From NCBI RefSeq assembly GCF_003323745.1, contig NZ_QOIL01000027.1:62001-126000 (forward strand): a DNA stretch of 64,000 nt. Direction: 5' to 3'. The notes below the pieces were generated by a model. The model saw only the letters and a list, made by a program, of their open reading frames with translations. It was not told where the DNA came from and ran no database searches. The stretch is from Sphaerisporangium album (GTDB lineage: Bacteria; Actinomycetota; Actinomycetes; Streptosporangiales; Streptosporangiaceae). Made by a program: the position numbers and the translations under genes. This document shows positions 1 to 8,653 of the stretch, in pieces; the first letter of the stretch is position 1; every line of letters begins with the position of its first letter.

Positions 1-195
1 CGCGCGGCGGCGTTCGCCAACGACGTCGGGCTGCTGGCGGAGGAGGTCTGCCCGCGCACGCGCGAGCTGCTCGGCAACTTCCCGCAGGCGTTCAGCCACA
101 TCGGCCTGGTCAACGCGGCGTGGGCCATCGCGCAGGCGGAGGGCGCGGCGTCCGACCCGGCCTGCCCGTCCGATCCGCCGGGCGTCGATCACTGA
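1..195 (+). CDS. Glycoside hydrolase family 15 protein, C-terminal end (partial)
   Basis: The window opens inside this gene; only the last 64 codons are present, ending at TGA 193-195. The visible part contains the GH15 C-terminal signature LLGNFPQAFSHIGLVNAAW, which lies near the catalytic region of glucoamylase/trehalase-like (alpha/alpha)6-barrel enzymes. Actinobacterial GH15 proteins of this type hydrolyse alpha-glucans or trehalose and are usually about 600 residues long. The substrate cannot be decided from the fragment. Confidence 0.85.
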   Translation, partial: RAAAFANDVGLLAEEVCPRTRELLGNFPQAFSHIGLVNAAWAIAQAEGAASDPACPSDPPGVDH

Positions 196-329
196 TCCTC
201 ACGACCCCGCGCTGATCTTGGCCGTACCTCGCAGCGGAATCGCGGGTTCACCAGGGGGATTCGAGGTGGTTCGAGGGGATTACGCCGGATTCCGTAAGCG
301 GTGAACATGACCATGACTCACACGCGAAG

Positions 330-956
330 ATGGGCCGCATGATGCGGAGGGAGACGCCGTGGGGTCCCTGGGAACCCGCGTCGCTTTCGGAGACGGCCGC
401 GCTGTTCTCGGCCCTGCGGACGCCGTGGTGGATCGCCGGGGGTTACGCCGTCGAGCTGGCGGTGGGACGCGCGTTCCGTGACCACGCGGACATCGACGTG
501 CTGCTGCTCCGGCGTGACCAGCTCGCCGCCCAGCAGGCCCTGCCCGGCTGGGAGTGGTGGGCGGCCAGCCCGCCGCCGGGCGTCCTGCGCCCCTGGGCGG
601 CGGGGGAGATCCTGCCGGGAACCGTCCACGACATCTGGTGCCGCCCGGGGCCGGACGATCCATGGCGGATCCAGGTAATGCTGGACGAGTCCGACGGCCG
701 CGACTGGATCTCGCGGCGGGACTCACGGGTGCGCCTGCCCATCGACGCCGTCGGGCGGACCTCGCCGGACGGCGTCCCGTACCTGTCTCCCGAGGTGCAG
801 CTCTTCTACAAGGCCAAGCGGCCCCGGGCCAAGGACGAGCAGGACTTCGCCGAGGCCCTGCCGCTGCTCGACGCCGCCCGGCGCGGCTGGCTGGCCGAGT
901 CCATCACCCTGGTCTACGGCGACGACCATCCCTGGAACGCGCGCCTGCGCGGGTGA
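330..956 (+). CDS. Aminoglycoside-adenylyltransferase-like nucleotidyltransferase
   Basis: A 208-residue protein with a nucleotidyltransferase fold of the aminoglycoside 2''-adenylyltransferase-like family. The N-terminal half has WWIAGGYAVELAVGR followed by the metal-binding DIDVLLL motif at about residues 54-60, typical of minimal nucleotidyltransferases. Such proteins transfer a nucleotide to a small molecule or hydroxyl group. Actual drug resistance cannot be inferred, because many chromosomal homologues have unknown substrates. The start may also be ATG 339 or 342. It runs convergently with the transglutaminase-like gene downstream. Confidence 0.75.
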   Translation: MGRMMRRETPWGPWEPASLSETAALFSALRTPWWIAGGYAVELAVGRAFRDHADIDVLLLRRDQLAAQQALPGWEWWAASPPPGVLRPWAAGEILPGTVHDIWCRPGPDDPWRIQVMLDESDGRDWISRRDSRVRLPIDAVGRTSPDGVPYLSPEVQLFYKAKRPRAKDEQDFAEALPLLDAARRGWLAESITLVYGDDHPWNARLRG

Positions 957-968
957 GGTGGCACCGGC

Positions 969-1874
969 TCACACACCGATGTCGACCGTCCGGACGCCCG
1001 AGTACGTGGTGTAGGACGTGATCGTCCGCGGCGTGCGCAGGCCCGGGTTGGCGAGGAACAGGTGCCGCAGGCGCGAGAACGGGCCGCCGCGGCTCTCGGC
1101 CTCGGCCACGGCGTCGAGCAGCCGGGCGTCGGTCTCGTCGAGGTGCACCCGCTCGGACAGGTTCCAGCCGTCCCAGGGCAGCACCTCGACCTTGTTGAGC
1201 GCCGCCAGGTCGCGCACGACGTTGCCCTGCACGAAGTCCAGGCCGCTCAGGTTGAGAAAGGACACGCCGAACGTCGCGGGGTCGGCCCCCTCGTGGCGGC
1301 AGGCGCGCCAGGCGTCGCCCGCGACGAGGAAGCGGTCCCGGGGCACGTCCACCGGGTCGAAAGAGATCTTGAACGTGTCCATGACGCGCGGCGTGGGGAG
1401 CTGGGCGTCGACCAGCGTCCAGCCCTTGTCGCGGTCCCAGTACTCGGCGACCCAGTGGTCCTCGTTGCGCCCGGGGACGAAGTAGGTCGCGAAGCCGCAG
1501 CGGATGCGCGCGGGCGTGCCGGTGCTGCGCAGCAGGGAGCAGAGGACGAGCGCGAAGTCGCGGCACGTTCCGGCGAACCTCTTACCGGGCGCGCGGGCCA
1601 CCGTCAGCGGCCTTTCGTCCATTTCGGTGATGATGCGCAGGATCGCGGAGACGTAGCGGGTCTCGGCCTCGTTCTTGCGATGTTCCGGCAGCGTGAAGCC
1701 GAACAGCGGGCCTTCTTCCCGGTGGACGAGCAGGTCGCGGACGAGTCGCGCGAGTTCGCCGGGCGCGCTCGGGATGCCGTCCAGCCTGGACAGATCGCCG
1801 GGGTCGCTGAAAACGCTGTGCGTGAGATAGAAGGAGGGTTCATCCGCTTCTAACGCTTGGCGTGCGTCTGCCAT
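969..1874 (-). CDS. Transglutaminase-like domain protein
   Basis: A 301-residue protein with a transglutaminase-like (papain-fold) core. The presumed catalytic Cys is in FAGTCRDFALVL, the His in EDHWVAEYW and the Asp in WTLVDAQ, giving the Cys-His-Asp triad in order. There is no signal peptide, so it is probably cytoplasmic. Bacterial members are mostly proteases or amidases rather than cross-linking enzymes. ATG 1874 is chosen over the upstream GTG at 1916 because the intervening residues look non-coding. A 154-bp AT-richer gap separates it from the metal-efflux genes. Confidence 0.8.
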   Translation of the reverse strand: MADARQALEADEPSFYLTHSVFSDPGDLSRLDGIPSAPGELARLVRDLLVHREEGPLFGFTLPEHRKNEAETRYVSAILRIITEMDERPLTVARAPGKRFAGTCRDFALVLCSLLRSTGTPARIRCGFATYFVPGRNEDHWVAEYWDRDKGWTLVDAQLPTPRVMDTFKISFDPVDVPRDRFLVAGDAWRACRHEGADPATFGVSFLNLSGLDFVQGNVVRDLAALNKVEVLPWDGWNLSERVHLDETDARLLDAVAEAESRGGPFSRLRHLFLANPGLRTPRTITSYTTYSGVRTVDIGV

Positions 1875-2028
1875 GGTCCGCCTTCCCTCGCCGGGTATGC
1901 CGCATTGGACCCGCATAAGCTTGACGGGAATTAATGGAGAATGTCCACTATTTCACCGTGAGAGGAGAAAATTGACAACGTGACAGGTCAGCTAAACCGA
2001 CTATTTCCGCTGGTAGTCAGGCGGAGCG

Positions 2029-3090
2029 TCAGGTGCCGTCCGGTGGAGCGGTCACGCCGCCGTGATGCGTCGGGCCGTGGGGGTCGGCGCAGTGGGCGCG
2101 GTCGCGGCCGATGGTGAGCAACTCGGGCGTCGCGTGGTCCACCTGGAGCGTGGTGTGCCCGATGCCGTACTGGTCGTGGACGAGCCGCTCGGCGGCGACC
2201 CGCACGCCGTGGCAGTCGGCCCCCGGCTCGACCAGGATGTGCGCCGACAGCGCGGCGTAGCCGGAGGTGACCTCCCAGATGTGCAGGTCGTGGACCTCCA
2301 CGACGTGCTCCAGCGCCGCCGCCTTCCTGCCGATCTCGGCCGGGTTCATTCCCGCGGGGGCGGCCTCCATGAAGACCCGCCCGGACTCGCGGACCAGCCC
2401 CCAGCCCGCCTTCAGCATCAGCGCGGCGACCACGAGGGCGGCGACGGCGTCGGCCCGCGCCCAGCCGGTCGTCCAGATGACCACGCCCGCGACGGTGGTG
2501 GCGATGAACGCGTACAGGTCGTTGAGGATGTGCTGGAAGGCGCCCTCGACGTTGAGGCTGGAGCGGTTGGCCCGGCTGAGCAGCAGCGTCGCGCCCACGT
2601 TGACGGCGATGCCCGCCAGCCCGGTGAAGACGACGTACGCGCCCTCGACGTGCGGCGGCGTGACCAGCCTGACGATGCCCTCGTACACGAAGAACGCGCT
2701 CAGCAGCAGCAGCGTGATGCCGTTGATCTGCGCCGACACGATCTCGGCGCGCTTGAGCCCGTAGGTGAACCCGCCCTGCGGGGGACGCTGGGCGATGCGC
2801 ATCGCGACCAGCGCGAACACGATGGAGATCGCGTCGGTCAGCATGTGGCCTGCGTCGGTGATCAGCGCCAGCGAGCCCGAGACGAAGCCGATGGCCACCT
2901 CGACGACCATGAAGGCGACGATGAGCGCGAGCGCGCCGCTCAGGTGGCGCCGGTCGGTGCCGGCGCCGAACCCGTGCCCGTGGCCGTGCCCGTGCCCATG
3001 GCCCTGCCCATGACTCTGCCCGTGGCCCTGATCGTGGCCCTGCTCTTCGCCGGGTTCTCCCGCGCGACGGCGGGCGGCCCTGTCACCCAT
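2029..3090 (-). CDS. Cation diffusion facilitator family metal exporter (CzcD/ZitB type)
   Basis: A 353-residue CDF transporter that exports Zn2+, and possibly Co2+, Cd2+ or Ni2+, in exchange for protons. It has a His/Gly-rich N-terminal stretch of alternating GH pairs, six membrane segments, and the metal-site residues HML/TD in SLALITDAGHMLTDAIS and HILND in FQHILNDLYAF. A cytoplasmic domain with HDLHIW follows. Its start overlaps the end of the ArsR-type gene by 8 bp, so the two are co-transcribed and the pump is presumably derepressed by metal. Confidence 0.93.
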   Translation of the reverse strand: MGDRAARRRAGEPGEEQGHDQGHGQSHGQGHGHGHGHGHGFGAGTDRRHLSGALALIVAFMVVEVAIGFVSGSLALITDAGHMLTDAISIVFALVAMRIAQRPPQGGFTYGLKRAEIVSAQINGITLLLLSAFFVYEGIVRLVTPPHVEGAYVVFTGLAGIAVNVGATLLLSRANRSSLNVEGAFQHILNDLYAFIATTVAGVVIWTTGWARADAVAALVVAALMLKAGWGLVRESGRVFMEAAPAGMNPAEIGRKAAALEHVVEVHDLHIWEVTSGYAALSAHILVEPGADCHGVRVAAERLVHDQYGIGHTTLQVDHATPELLTIGRDRAHCADPHGPTHHGGVTAPPDGT

Positions 3091-3487
3091 CGCCGGACTC
3101 CCTCTCGGTATGCCGCGCGTGGGTGATCGCCAGGTCGAACAGCATGCGCACGTGGGAGTCGGCGAGCTGGTAGTACGCCATGCGCCCCGACCTGCGCACC
3201 TTGACGACCCGGCGCATGCGCAGCAGCCGCAGGGCGTGCGAGGCGCCGGACATGCTCTGGCCCGTGGCCGCGGCGAGGTCGCACACGCACATCTCGCCGC
3301 CCTCCAGCAAGGCGGCCATCATGCGCAGCCGGCCGGGGTCGGCGAGCAGACCGAACACCTGGGCCAGGTCCTGCACCGTCTCCTCGGAGGGCAGGGACCG
3401 GCGGACGGACGACACGCGCTCGGCGTCGACCACGGGCGTGGCGCAGCCGTCGGGGTCCATCACTACTACAGTTGAACGATCCTTCAT
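3083..3487 (-). CDS. ArsR/SmtB-family metal-sensing repressor
   Basis: A 134-residue winged-helix repressor. The core LADPGRLRMMAALLEGGEMCVCDLAAATG is followed by the recognition helix MSGASHALRLLR. The C-terminal helix contains D-x-H-x10-H-x2-H (DSH...HARH), which is the alpha-5 zinc/cobalt site of CzrA/SmtB proteins, so it probably senses Zn or Co. It heads the operon with the CDF exporter. ATG 3487 lacks a Shine-Dalgarno sequence but lies 7 nt after a likely -10 box, suggesting a leaderless mRNA. An internal ATG at 3460 is the alternative. Confidence 0.9.
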   Translation of the reverse strand: MKDRSTVVVMDPDGCATPVVDAERVSSVRRSLPSEETVQDLAQVFGLLADPGRLRMMAALLEGGEMCVCDLAAATGQSMSGASHALRLLRMRRVVKVRRSGRMAYYQLADSHVRMLFDLAITHARHTERESGDG

Positions 3488-3530
3488 ACATTGGAGTGTA
3501 GGAATCGGCGCGCCGCTTGTCGACCTCGGG
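3472..3530 (-). promoter_or_regulatory. Promoter and candidate operator of the arsR-CDF operon
   Basis: On the minus strand a TACACT -10 box (3495-3500) lies 7 nt before the arsR ATG, with a GTCGAC -35-like hexamer 18 bp further upstream. The dyad TACA-N6-TGTA (3487-3500) covers the -10 box, and a second dyad TGAA-N6-TTCA overlaps the start codon. Repression by the downstream ArsR protein at these dyads is inferred. Confidence 0.45.
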
Positions 3531-3591
3531 ACGGGAAGGCCGTGCCACGCCGCCTCCCACGGCGCGGCACGGCCCGTCCCGGCGGGACGCC

Positions 3592-4176
3592 TTACAGGGG
3601 CGTGAAGAGTCCCCTGTCACGGCGGTAGTTGGACACGACGCCGGTGTCCACCTCGTAGAACCAGCCGTGCAGGCGCAGGCGGCCGCTCGCGATGCGCCGC
3701 GCCACCCGCGGGTAGCGGCGGAGCTTGTCGAGCTGCGCGATGAGGTGGGCCCGGCCGGGCTCCTCGCTCTCGCCGACGGGCGCCTCGCGCCACCGGTGCG
3801 TCTGCAGCAGCCACCAGCGGGTGGTGGGCGCCGAGCGCAGCGTCCATGAGCGGACCCTGCCCTCGACGGCGCCGCAGCGGGTGTGACCGCAGACGATCAG
3901 GTCCTGCACGCCGAGGATGTTGACGGCGTACTCGATGGTGGCGGCCTCGGCCGTGAGCCGGCCGAGCCGGTAGGGCGGGATGATGTTCCCCGCCGTGCGC
4001 AGCTCGAACAGCTCGCCGGGCCGTGCCCCGGTGATCAGGGACGGGATGACCTGGGCGTCGGAGCAGGTGATGAACATCGCCTGCGGCGAGATGCCCTCTT
4101 TGAGGGGCGCCGCCTGTTCTCGCCCTCCGCTGACCTTCTGATGGAACGTGCGGGCATGGTCGATCAACGACTGCAT
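3592..4176 (-). CDS. Beta-class carbonic anhydrase with a substituted active-site dyad
   Basis: A 194-residue beta-carbonic anhydrase, which interconverts CO2 and bicarbonate. Zinc ligands are visible: C38 in TCSDAQ, and H98 and C101 in CGHTRCGAVEG. The flanking block PSLITGARPGELFELRTAGNIIPP is canonical. The usual C-x-D-x-R motif reads C-S-D-A-Q, so the Arg of the Asp-Arg dyad is replaced by Gln42. Start ATG 4176 has an AGGAG about 10 nt upstream. Longer upstream starts give a non-family extension. Activity may be reduced; see findings. Confidence 0.9.
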   Translation of the reverse strand: MQSLIDHARTFHQKVSGGREQAAPLKEGISPQAMFITCSDAQVIPSLITGARPGELFELRTAGNIIPPYRLGRLTAEAATIEYAVNILGVQDLIVCGHTRCGAVEGRVRSWTLRSAPTTRWWLLQTHRWREAPVGESEEPGRAHLIAQLDKLRRYPRVARRIASGRLRLHGWFYEVDTGVVSNYRRDRGLFTPL

Positions 4177-4280
4177 GGAAGAGGACTCCTTCGTGCTGAT
4201 GATCGGACGGGCATGGAAGACCGATCGGACCGCTCCGGGCGTGTCCGACCCCCGCGTCACGGCGCGGGAGATCCCTCTGA

Positions 4281-4670
4281 TCAGCAGCGGAAGACAGGCA
4301 GCCGCGGCCCTGTCGGCCGCGCCCACCGCAGGGCGGAGGCGCCCGCTCCGGACGTCCCCGCCAGATGCGCCGTCTCCTCGACGGACCTCGATCTCTGCGG
4401 TGGGGGTCCGCCGTTACGTGACGGCGGCGGGGGAGGCTTGAAGCAGCTCGCCGCGCGGGGCTGTTCCCAGGGTTTCGGGCACCCGTCGTGGTCGGTGTCC
4501 TCGGGAACGGGCGCGGGAGGCGGCGCGGGAGCCGCCTCCTGGGCCTGTGCGGCGAGTACGGCCGGCGCGGACCGGGGGGCCGGCGAGGGGCCGTCGCTGA
4601 AGGGGGCGATGCCGAGGACGAGCAGCAGGGCGGTGCCCACGGCCGGCAAAGCGCGGAGAACCGCCGTCAT
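4281..4670 (-). CDS. Hypothetical proline-rich secreted protein
   Basis: A 129-residue putative secreted protein. The N-terminus (MTAVLRALPAVGTALLLVLG) looks like a signal peptide. It is followed by a Pro/Ala-rich segment, a DTDHDGC element that resembles a small calcium-binding Asp loop, and more poly-proline. I do not recognise a family. A TTG at 4691 is an alternative start. It lies upstream of the carbonic anhydrase in the same direction. It may be a real small exported protein or fortuitous coding. Confidence 0.45.
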   Translation of the reverse strand: MTAVLRALPAVGTALLLVLGIAPFSDGPSPAPRSAPAVLAAQAQEAAPAPPPAPVPEDTDHDGCPKPWEQPRAASCFKPPPPPSRNGGPPPQRSRSVEETAHLAGTSGAGASALRWARPTGPRLPVFRC

Positions 4671-4927
4671 CGCAGATCGTCGCTCCGTCAACGCATCGCT
4701 CCACTACTTATAGCATGCAGTTGATTACGAATAGTAGTCGAAGGGTCGTGTCACGTACATTGGCTGTTTGGCAAAAGTGCTGGTCACGCTATGGATTTGG
4801 GAGATCGCGGCGGAGAAGTCCCTCATGTCCGGTCTTTCCGGCAATGCGGTTTTCCGATCGCGACGCGGCACCCCGGGGTCATCCGCCGTTGTGCTCACCT
4901 TCACCAGGCGTCTCTAGCGTGTCGGCC

Positions 4928-6142
4928 ATGAGAAAAACCATGATCGGGCTGGGCGCCGTCGTACTGGCGCTGAGCATGTCCGCTCCGGCCTTCGCCGACC
5001 ACGGGAACGACGGCCGCGGCGGGCACGGCGGCGACGCGTTCGGCCGGGCGACGCTGACCGGCTTCGCCTTCCTCCCCGCCGAGACCTACGTGCCCGGCAG
5101 CGAGCCCTCGGGCGCCAAGATCGGCACCACCCCGGTCAACGGCATCACCCCGCCCTTCCCCGGCCAGCCCGTCCAGGGCTTCAGCGGCGTGCTGCGCCGC
5201 AAGGACGGCACCTACGACGTGCTGTCCGACAACGGCTACGGCAACAAGGCCAACAGCGGCGACTTCCTGCTGCGCATCCAGCGCCTCGCGCCGGACTTCC
5301 GCAGCGGCAAGGTCCGCGCGGTCGGCGGCGTCAACCTGACCGACCCCAACGGCCGGGTCCCCTTCCCGCTCACCCGCGCGGACCGCAAGCTCACCGGCTC
5401 CGACTTCGACGTCGAGTCGATCGTCGGCGCCGACGACGGCACGTACTGGATCGGCGACGAGTTCGGCCCGTTCCTGCTGCACTTCTCGTCCAAGGGCGTG
5501 CTGCTGGAGGCGCCGATCCCGCTGCCCGGCGTCAAGGCCCCGGAGAACCCGGACCTGAACGGCGGCCAGCCGAACCTGGGCGGCAGCAAGGGCTTCGAGG
5601 GCATGGCGCGCTCCGGCGACGGCCGCACCCTGTACCCGATGCTGGAGGGCACCGTCGCGGGCGACCCCGCGGGCGCGCTGCGCATCAACGAGTTCGACGT
5701 CCGCAAGCGCGCCTACACCGGCAAGCGCTGGACGTACCAGCTGGAGGACCCGGCCAACGCCATCGGTGACCTCATCTCGGTCGACCGCAACCGCTTCCTC
5801 GTCATCGAGCGGGACAACGGGCAGGGCGACACCGCCAAGTTCAAGAAGGTCTTCCAGATCGACCTCCGCGACCGCGACAAGGACGGCAAGGCCGACAAGA
5901 CGCAGGTCGCCGACCTTCTCGACCTGGCCAACCCGCGCGGCCTCGGCGGCTTCGGCCCGACCTTCCGCTTCCCGTTCCAGACGATCGAGGACATCGTGAT
6001 CCTCGACGACCGCACCCTCGGCCTGCTGAACGACAACAACTTCCCGTTCTCCAGCGGCCGTACCCCGGGCAAGGCGGACGACAACGAGTTCATCACCATC
6101 CGGCTGACCCACGACCTCGACGCGGACCCTTCCTGCCGCTGA
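4928..6142 (+). CDS. Secreted esterase-like activity of phytase family protein
   Basis: A 404-residue exported protein with a signal peptide (MRKTMIGLGAVVLALSMSAPAFA). The mature part matches the PF13449 esterase-like/phytase-like beta-propeller. Visible family blocks are GFSGVLRRKDGTYDVLSDNGYGNKANS, IGDEFGPFLLHF, KGFEGMAR and YPMLEGT, with LLNDNNFPFS near the end. Members are extracellular and often calcium-dependent; phosphatase activity is suspected but substrates are mostly unproven. ATG 4928 is chosen because the signal peptide begins there. It is convergent with the sialidase-like gene. Confidence 0.88.
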   Translation: MRKTMIGLGAVVLALSMSAPAFADHGNDGRGGHGGDAFGRATLTGFAFLPAETYVPGSEPSGAKIGTTPVNGITPPFPGQPVQGFSGVLRRKDGTYDVLSDNGYGNKANSGDFLLRIQRLAPDFRSGKVRAVGGVNLTDPNGRVPFPLTRADRKLTGSDFDVESIVGADDGTYWIGDEFGPFLLHFSSKGVLLEAPIPLPGVKAPENPDLNGGQPNLGGSKGFEGMARSGDGRTLYPMLEGTVAGDPAGALRINEFDVRKRAYTGKRWTYQLEDPANAIGDLISVDRNRFLVIERDNGQGDTAKFKKVFQIDLRDRDKDGKADKTQVADLLDLANPRGLGGFGPTFRFPFQTIEDIVILDDRTLGLLNDNNFPFSSGRTPGKADDNEFITIRLTHDLDADPSCR

Positions 6143-6155
6143 GGCCTTGGCCGAC

Positions 6156-6195
6156 CCGGACGGGCCGGGCCACCCACAAGGTGCCGGCCCGCCGG
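6156..6195. terminator. Candidate bidirectional terminator between convergent genes
   Basis: A GC-rich stem sits in the 62-bp gap between convergent genes. GGGCCGG (6162-6168) pairs with CCGGCCC (6184-6190), extended inward by CACC/GGTG and outward by CGG/CCG across a bulge. There is no clear U-tract, so termination is inferred from position and stem strength. Confidence 0.4.
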
Positions 6196-6204
6196 GTTCC
6201 CGGC

Positions 6205-8511
6205 TCAGGCGCCGGGCGGGGTCGCGGTGACCCGCGTCCACTCGACGCGGGCCCGCGCCGCGTTGCCGCCCGCCGTCCCCGTGACCCAGTGCGTCACCTG
6301 CGGGCTCTCGCGGCTGTCCTGCACCACCCACGTGGCGCCGGTGTCCGCGCCGTCGCGGTAGAGCCGGGCCACGCCCGAGGACCCGACCGTGACCCTCCAG
6401 GTGGACGGCGCGGCGGCCGTGTTCGTGGCGTGGACCCTCTCCCACACGTCCGACCCCTTGCGCATGGTCCAGACCCCGCCCTTCTGGATCGTCAGCATGA
6501 GGCGCCGGTGGCCGTTGGCGACCTTGGCGCCCAGGCTGACGCCCTCCCCGCTCGCGGGGTTCAGCGCGCTGTCGTCGTCCACCCGGCCGCGGAACTCCAG
6601 GGTGAAGTCGCAGCCGTCGGCGACGTCGAGCCCGATGGACGCGCTGGAGGACCTCCGCCCGGTGCTGCGCAGGCGCAGCATGCCGTCCGCCACCTCGGCC
6701 GAGCCCCCCGCCCCGTCCAGCGTCCAGTCGCCGAACGCGTCCCAGGCGCTGCTCGCGACGTCGTCCACGACCTCCACCGCGTCCACCAGCGCCTCCGACG
6801 GCGCGGACGCCGTGCCCGAGCACCACACCGACACGCGGGGCGTCTCCCGGGAGTCGGCCACGACCCACCGCGCCGCGGTCTCGGCGCCGTCGAGGTACAG
6901 GACGGCGTCGCCACCCGCGCCGACCGCGACCTGCCACAGGTGGGGCGCCAAGGTGTCCACCTGGACGGCGTGCACGCGGCTCCACCCGGTCGTGCCCTGG
7001 ACGAACGAGTACACCCCGTCGGCCTGGAGGGCGAGCATCAGCCGCCTGGCCCCCGTGGCGACCTTCAGCGCGAGCCCCGCCCCCGCGCCCGTGGCGGGGT
7101 TCAGCCGCGAGTGCGAGACGACGCGTCCCCGGATCGACGCGACGAACCCGCTCGCCGGGCCGTACATCTGGGTCACGCCCGAGAAGCCGGTCGTGGCCCC
7201 GGGCTCGGCGTTGGCCAGGTGGAGGCGGCCCGAGCCGTCGAGCCCGGCCGTGCCGCCGCCCGTGGCCACCGTCCACGCCGACAGGTCGCCGAAGCCGCCG
7301 CCGACGCCGGTGAACGACGTGCTGATGTCGAGCGGCGCGACCCTGATGTCCGTCTGGTTGTGCTCCCACACCACGAAGAAGCGGCCCGGGGCGTACTCGT
7401 CGGCACTCGCGTACACGTCCCAGCCGCGGGCGGCGCCGGTGGTCAGCCGGGCGCCGTCGGCGAAGAGCCGGCCGGGGCCCCACGGGGCGGCCGGGCGCTT
7501 GATCTTGTAGCACAGGACCTCGCGGTACTGGTCCGGCTTGCTCGCGCCCGAGCCGGTGAACGGGCCGGCGAGGGTGTTGTAGATCGTCAGGTAGCGGCCG
7601 TCGGCGTCCCGGGTGAGGAACCCCTTGACGTAGTAGTTCGGGATGTTCGGGTCCAGCACCATGGGGGACCAGGTCAGGCCGCCGTCCCTGCTCGTGCACG
7701 TGGCCGCGTGGACCGCGTGGGTGCGGTAGTACGCGTCCCGCTGCGCGGGCGACGTGCCGCCCCGCTTGTCGAGGGTGCGCGCCATCATGATCAGCGTGCC
7801 CGGCTCGTCGTGCGACTCGACGAGCTGGGGCTCCTCGATGCCGATGTCCGGCGGGTTCGCCGCCAGCCCTCCCGGCGTCCAGGTCACCAGGTCCGTGGAG
7901 CGCAGCACGCCCGCGCGGGTCGCGCCGCCCGATTCGCGCCAGAACGGCAGCAGCCACACCCCTTCGTGCTTCAGAGGCTTGCCCGCCACCACGACGCCCC
8001 GCCGGTTTCCCGGCACCTGGACCGTGATGGGGAAGTCCGCCCACGTCCGGCCGGCGTCGGTGCTGCGCTTGGCGACCATCGCCACCGGGAAGCCGTCGAC
8101 CTCTCCCTGCGCGTCGCGGTCGGTGGCGACGGTGATGCGGCCGAGGAGCGCGTACAGCGTCCCGGCGTCGTTCAGGAAGATCACGAAGTGATAGCGGTGC
8201 GTGGACGTCGCCGCGGCCAGCGTGCCGGACGTCCAGGTCGCGCCGCCGTCCGTGGAGCGCGCGAACAGGATGGAGCCCTGGTCGGTCGGGGAGGGGTCGC
8301 GGTCGTCGCGGACGCCCGCGCGCCAGCCGACGACCAGAGTGCGCGCGTCGAGCGCCACGATGTCGGGGACGCGGTTCCCCTCGTGCGCCAGCTCGCCCCC
8401 GGCGGAGGTGTCGACCGATTTGTACACGGTGACGGGTCTGCCGACCGCCGTTCCCACGACGTCGGCGTCGGGCCAGGATCTTGAGGCGCGCGCGGCGTTG
8501 GCGGGGCTCAT
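6205..8511 (-). CDS. Sialidase-like (BNR repeat) protein with two C-terminal LamG-like domains
   Basis: A 768-residue protein. Residues about 20-380 form a sialidase-type beta-propeller with three Asp-boxes (STDGGATW, STDAGRTW, SRDGGLTW). The rest contains two similar beta-sandwich (concanavalin/LamG-like) units of about 190 residues, each with a G-x-K-V-A-x-G-x-R-R-L-M-L strand and a YRDGA or YLDGAET strand. Such proteins act on sialic acid or other polysaccharides. No signal peptide is seen at ATG 8511 or in the open frame upstream, so it is either cytoplasmic or exported non-classically. The substrate is unknown. Confidence 0.75.
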   Translation of the reverse strand: MSPANAARASRSWPDADVVGTAVGRPVTVYKSVDTSAGGELAHEGNRVPDIVALDARTLVVGWRAGVRDDRDPSPTDQGSILFARSTDGGATWTSGTLAAATSTHRYHFVIFLNDAGTLYALLGRITVATDRDAQGEVDGFPVAMVAKRSTDAGRTWADFPITVQVPGNRRGVVVAGKPLKHEGVWLLPFWRESGGATRAGVLRSTDLVTWTPGGLAANPPDIGIEEPQLVESHDEPGTLIMMARTLDKRGGTSPAQRDAYYRTHAVHAATCTSRDGGLTWSPMVLDPNIPNYYVKGFLTRDADGRYLTIYNTLAGPFTGSGASKPDQYREVLCYKIKRPAAPWGPGRLFADGARLTTGAARGWDVYASADEYAPGRFFVVWEHNQTDIRVAPLDISTSFTGVGGGFGDLSAWTVATGGGTAGLDGSGRLHLANAEPGATTGFSGVTQMYGPASGFVASIRGRVVSHSRLNPATGAGAGLALKVATGARRLMLALQADGVYSFVQGTTGWSRVHAVQVDTLAPHLWQVAVGAGGDAVLYLDGAETAARWVVADSRETPRVSVWCSGTASAPSEALVDAVEVVDDVASSAWDAFGDWTLDGAGGSAEVADGMLRLRSTGRRSSSASIGLDVADGCDFTLEFRGRVDDDSALNPASGEGVSLGAKVANGHRRLMLTIQKGGVWTMRKGSDVWERVHATNTAAAPSTWRVTVGSSGVARLYRDGADTGATWVVQDSRESPQVTHWVTGTAGGNAARARVEWTRVTATPPGA

Positions 8512-8653
8512 GGGAAGAAGCCAACACGACGCGCAGGCGCGGCGCGCGTGGTCCGGATGGGCATTAACCGGTTGTTCACCCTCGGCGGGCGGCCCGCGCG
8601 TCCGGCCGCGACGACGGCGCCGCCCGCGCGGGCGGCGCCGTCTCAGCGTGCTG

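Noticed and set aside
330-956. Acquired aminoglycoside-resistance gene
   Set aside because: Base composition matches the chromosome, no mobile context is nearby, and many such nucleotidyltransferases have other or unknown substrates.
4901-8527. A 1208-codon open frame on the minus strand
   Set aside because: It runs antisense through the esterase gene and out of frame through the sialidase-like gene. Composition is Arg/Ala/Gly-rich with no domain, a usual shadow of GC-rich coding DNA.
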